Below are positions 5,956-7,300 of a stretch of DNA of 7,300 nt, piece after piece. How positions within the stretch are numbered: the stretch's first letter is position 1; each line of letters starts with the position of its first letter. The stretch is from Chitinophagales bacterium (lineage in GTDB: Bacteria; Bacteroidota; Bacteroidia; Chitinophagales; UBA2359). The stretch is taken from positions 1 through 7,300 of the forward strand of contig JAHDIA010000305.1 in NCBI GenBank assembly GCA_020631035.1. Direction: 5' to 3'. The position numbers and the translations under genes are program-made. Under the pieces are notes generated by a model. The model ran no database searches and was not told where the DNA came from. It was given only the letters and a program-made list of their open reading frames with translations.

Positions 5956-6653
5956 AGGAATGTGGTGCTTTTTTCAAAGATAAATAATTTTTGTAATTGT
6001 TGTGGATATTTGTTGAAGGATGGGGACGGAACGTTTGGGGCTGCGTTTGCAAGTGGTGTCCCCGCTATCCGTTTCAAGCCTGCGGGCGAATGCCATTCGC
6101 CTCTACGCAGGGCTTTCCAAATATATAACAATACATCATCTTCCAACAGTCTTCCTTCAAAAAAAAGTGTTTTTGGAGTTTGTACAATTTTTCCTTTATT
6201 TAACAGTCCTACATAATCAATTTTCAAAGCTTCTTTTATATAAGCTTCAGCATAAGAATTCCCTCCCTGATAATTCCTTCCCCAAGTAATGGTATTTGAG
6301 CCAATCTCTATTTCATACCAATTGATAATTATTGAATCGTATGGCATCTCCTCACGTATACGGCTAATCCTGTTTTTGCCTTCTGAGTCAAGTTCAAATA
6401 CGATTTCTCTTACTCTTTTAGGATAAGCTAGTTCAACTTCCACTTTTGAAAATTGCTCCCCATTTTTGTATCCTGAAATTTTTGTGATAAGACTATGATC
6501 TCTTCTATATGCCAGCCTATCAATGTTGTCTCGTTTGACCACTATCGTATCACTATATTGGCCTTCCTCCAAATTGGCATTTTCAGAAACCAATTGGGCA
6601 TAACAAAAGGAAGTAAGTAGCCAATTCAATAAAAAACATATTGCATATTTCAT
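5952..6653 (-). CDS. Exported protein of unknown function with a repeat-derived C-terminal tail
   Basis: The frame encodes 233 residues and I do not recognise the family. It begins with a signal peptide (MKYAICFLLNWLLTSFCYAQ, cleavage likely after Ala19), so the product enters the periplasm or beyond. Residues 21-180 are a soluble, beta-looking stretch rich in charged residues, with paired motifs such as YSDTIVVKRDNIDRLAYRRD and YDSIIINWYEIEIGSNTITWGRNYQGG. From about residue 181 the composition changes to RRGEWHSPAGLKRIAGTPLA and so on, encoded by a GC-rich palindrome and associated repeat at 6012-6114. The original protein therefore probably ended near LLEDDVLLYIWKAL and the last 50 or so residues were acquired. 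The stop overlaps the permease start by 4 bp. A degenerate -7-like TAAATTTT lies upstream, but the promoter is not certain. Confidence 0.65.
   Translation of the reverse strand: MKYAICFLLNWLLTSFCYAQLVSENANLEEGQYSDTIVVKRDNIDRLAYRRDHSLITKISGYKNGEQFSKVEVELAYPKRVREIVFELDSEGKNRISRIREEMPYDSIIINWYEIEIGSNTITWGRNYQGGNSYAEAYIKEALKIDYVGLLNKGKIVQTPKTLFFEGRLLEDDVLLYIWKALRRGEWHSPAGLKRIAGTPLANAAPNVPSPSFNKYPQQLQKLFIFEKSTTFL
5975..5982 (-). promoter_or_regulatory. -7 promoter element for the ABC permease gene
   Basis: Read on the minus strand the bases are TATCTTTG, a perfect match to TAnnTTTG. It is 19 bp upstream of the TTG start at 5955, giving a leader of about a dozen bases. It lies inside the tail of the upstream reading frame, which suggests that the permease is transcribed on its own and that this tail is not under strong protein-level constraint. 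No -33 TTG was found at the expected distance. Confidence 0.5.
6061..6072 (-). repeat. 12-bp motif ACGGATAGCGGG, copy 1
   Basis: Read on the minus strand this is ACGGATAGCGGG, identical to 6769-6780 on the plus strand. It lies 12 bp from the palindrome at 6085-6101. In both places the motif follows a palindrome in the same reading sense, so it may be part of a larger composite repeat whose two halves are separately conserved. Confidence 0.5.
6077..6114. repeat. GC-rich palindromic element inside a reading frame
   Basis: The core GGCGAATG (6085-6092), a single C, then CATTCGCC (6094-6101) is a perfect hairpin. AGCCTGCG (6077-6084) pairs with CGCAGGGCT (6106-6114) apart from one bulged G, extending the stem after a short internal loop. 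The edge reads CTCTAC, like the edge of the AT-rich palindrome at 3383-3408 and 6696-6721. Such palindromes bearing GCGAATG...CATTCGC are widespread REP-like elements in Bacteroidota and cyanobacteria (recalled, not searched). Here it is translated as part of the exported protein's tail. Confidence 0.75.
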
Positions 6654-6695
6654 ATTGTACTCTTTATTTAAAAAAATTTACAGCCTAGAGGTTCG

Positions 6696-6721
6696 GGAGA
6701 AAATTCGTGAATTTTCTCTAC
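6696..6721. repeat. Palindromic 26-bp repeat, copy B
   Basis: These 26 bp are identical to 3383-3408 in the same orientation, with a 10-bp perfect stem and 2-nt loop (6697-6718). It lies in the spacer upstream of the exported protein gene and downstream of the type B sorting-domain gene. Flanking bases differ from those of copy A, so the shared unit ends sharply. Confidence 0.8.
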
Positions 6722-6768
6722 GGGGAGGATGGAATTAAATACAATAGGTAACACAAGACTTAATCGGG

Positions 6769-6780
6769 ACGGATAGCGGG
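6769..6780 (+). repeat. 12-bp motif ACGGATAGCGGG, copy 2
   Basis: The motif is embedded in CGGGACGGATAGCGGGC (6765-6781) and lies about 50 bp beyond palindrome copy B. It matches 6061-6072 in reverse complement. Apart from this motif, the palindrome and the terminator, the spacer 6654-6909 shows nothing recognisable. Confidence 0.5.
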
Positions 6781-6835
6781 CAAATTAGTTGCGATGAAAG
6801 ATTGTAACATTTGCTCCTCATCGATTTAAAATTAA

Positions 6836-6881
6836 AAAATGACATTTTTACTTTGCATATTGCTTACAAAAATGTCATTTT
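6836..6881 (-). terminator. Strong intrinsic hairpin terminator after the type B sorting-domain gene
   Basis: AAAATGACATTTTT (6836-6849) and AAAAATGTCATTTT (6868-6881) are perfect 14-bp inverted arms around an 18-nt loop. On the minus strand the stem begins 29 bp after the stop at 6910 and is followed by TTTTAATTTT, as in an intrinsic terminator. A T run (AGTTTTTTC) also follows on the plus strand, so it could act in both directions. Confidence 0.7.
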
Positions 6882-6909
6882 AGTTTTTTCAAGGTGTACT
6901 ATCTAAATT

Positions 6910-7263
6910 TTACTTGATTAATGTTACACTACCGTTTCGGATTTCCAATTCGTTGTCCAAAAGGGAGAAGTATTCTAGGTAGTAGGTATAAACACCGAGT
7001 TCTTGTGGTGTGTTTTTGTAAAAACCATCCCAGCCCATATCTGCAAGATTGTTGGTTTCGTACATCAACTCTCCATAGCGGTTGTAAATTTTGAGGGCAA
7101 TCAAATCAAAACCACTGCCTCCAACCATAAAGAAATCATTGATGCCATCTCCATTGGGCGAGAATGCATTGGGTATGATCACACCCATTCCTTCCATCAC
7201 ATTGACGGTGATTTCCTGAGTTTGACAGTTAAAAAGGCTAAGTGATTGATTATCAGCACACAA
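6910..7263 (-). CDS. T9SS type B (gliding-motility-associated) sorting domain, 3' end of a larger or broken gene
   Basis: The readable part encodes 117 residues that match a type B (CHU_C/gliding-motility-associated) C-terminal sorting domain: IPNAFSPNGDGINDFF (30-45), LKIYNRYGELMYE (57-69), GWDGFYKN (77-84), ELGVYTYYLEY (88-98) and GSVTLIK at the end. Such domains close long, multi-domain adhesins exported by the T9SS. This stretch has no signal peptide, and the only in-frame start is a TTG at 7261-7263, unlikely to be real. The frame upstream has a TGA at 7270-7272, beyond which it reads on as AIVVTTCTS to the window edge. So the gene is either interrupted by a nonsense or frameshift change, or the domain is a remnant. 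The rest lies outside the window. Confidence 0.8.
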   Translation of the reverse strand: MCADNQSLSLFNCQTQEITVNVMEGMGVIIPNAFSPNGDGINDFFMVGGSGFDLIALKIYNRYGELMYETNNLADMGWDGFYKNTPQELGVYTYYLEYFSLLDNELEIRNGSVTLIK

Positions 7264-7270
7264 ATTTGGT

Positions 7271-7286
7271 CAACTTGTGCAAGTTG
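7271..7286. repeat. 16-bp palindrome beside the in-frame stop
   Basis: CAACTTG (7271-7277) and CAAGTTG (7280-7286) are perfect 7-bp arms around TG. It abuts the TGA at 7270-7272 that interrupts the type B sorting-domain frame. It may be a chance palindrome or the trace of a small insertion. Confidence 0.4.
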
Positions 7287-7300
7287 TCACTACAATTGCT

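Overview
The window reads as chromosomal DNA of a Bacteroidota bacterium, most likely a gliding or saprospira-like lineage. The evidence is two kinds of type IX secretion (T9SS) sorting domain: type A at the end of a protease-like gene, and type B (gliding-motility-associated) at the right edge. Further support comes from three TAnnTTTG promoter elements of the Bacteroidota kind, near-absent Shine-Dalgarno sites, AT-rich intergenic DNA and many short dispersed palindromes. No species can be named from sequence alone.

Left block (1-3477). A 377-bp gene-free leader full of repeats precedes three co-directional plus-strand genes: a GT4-family glycosyltransferase (378-1568), a polyprenyl-phosphate HexNAc-1-phosphate transferase of the WecA/TagO/MraY superfamily (1623-2819), and a FluC/CrcB fluoride channel (2824-3198). 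The first two fit lipid-linked surface polysaccharide synthesis. The fluoride channel is only 4 bp behind the transferase and probably shares its transcript. The block is bracketed by two inverted, diverged copies (117-213 and 3262-3357) of a repeat of about 96 bp.

Middle block (3478-4624). This is a secreted metallopeptidase-like gene of the pappalysin/M43 type that looks broken. The N-terminal reading frame ends exactly where the zinc-binding HExxH motif should begin. A T9SS type A sorting domain follows immediately in another frame, as expected if an internal deletion removed most of the catalytic domain.

Right block, minus strand (4720-7300). Read right to left: the 3' end of a T9SS type B sorting-domain protein with an in-frame stop just upstream of the readable part, a strong hairpin terminator, a repeat-bearing spacer, a small exported protein of unknown function whose last 50 or so residues look derived from a palindromic repeat, and a MacB/FtsX-type ABC transporter permease with a TTG start overlapping the previous stop.

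The common thread is dispersed repeats. A 26-bp palindromic block occurs identically at 3383-3408 and 6696-6721. A related GC-rich palindrome sits inside a reading frame at 6077-6114. A 12-bp motif recurs at 6061-6072 and 6769-6780, and the 96-bp inverted repeat flanks the glycan/fluoride genes. No transposase, CRISPR array, tRNA or rRNA was seen. I see no clear new multi-gene system; the most unusual content is this repeat ecology and its effect on genes.
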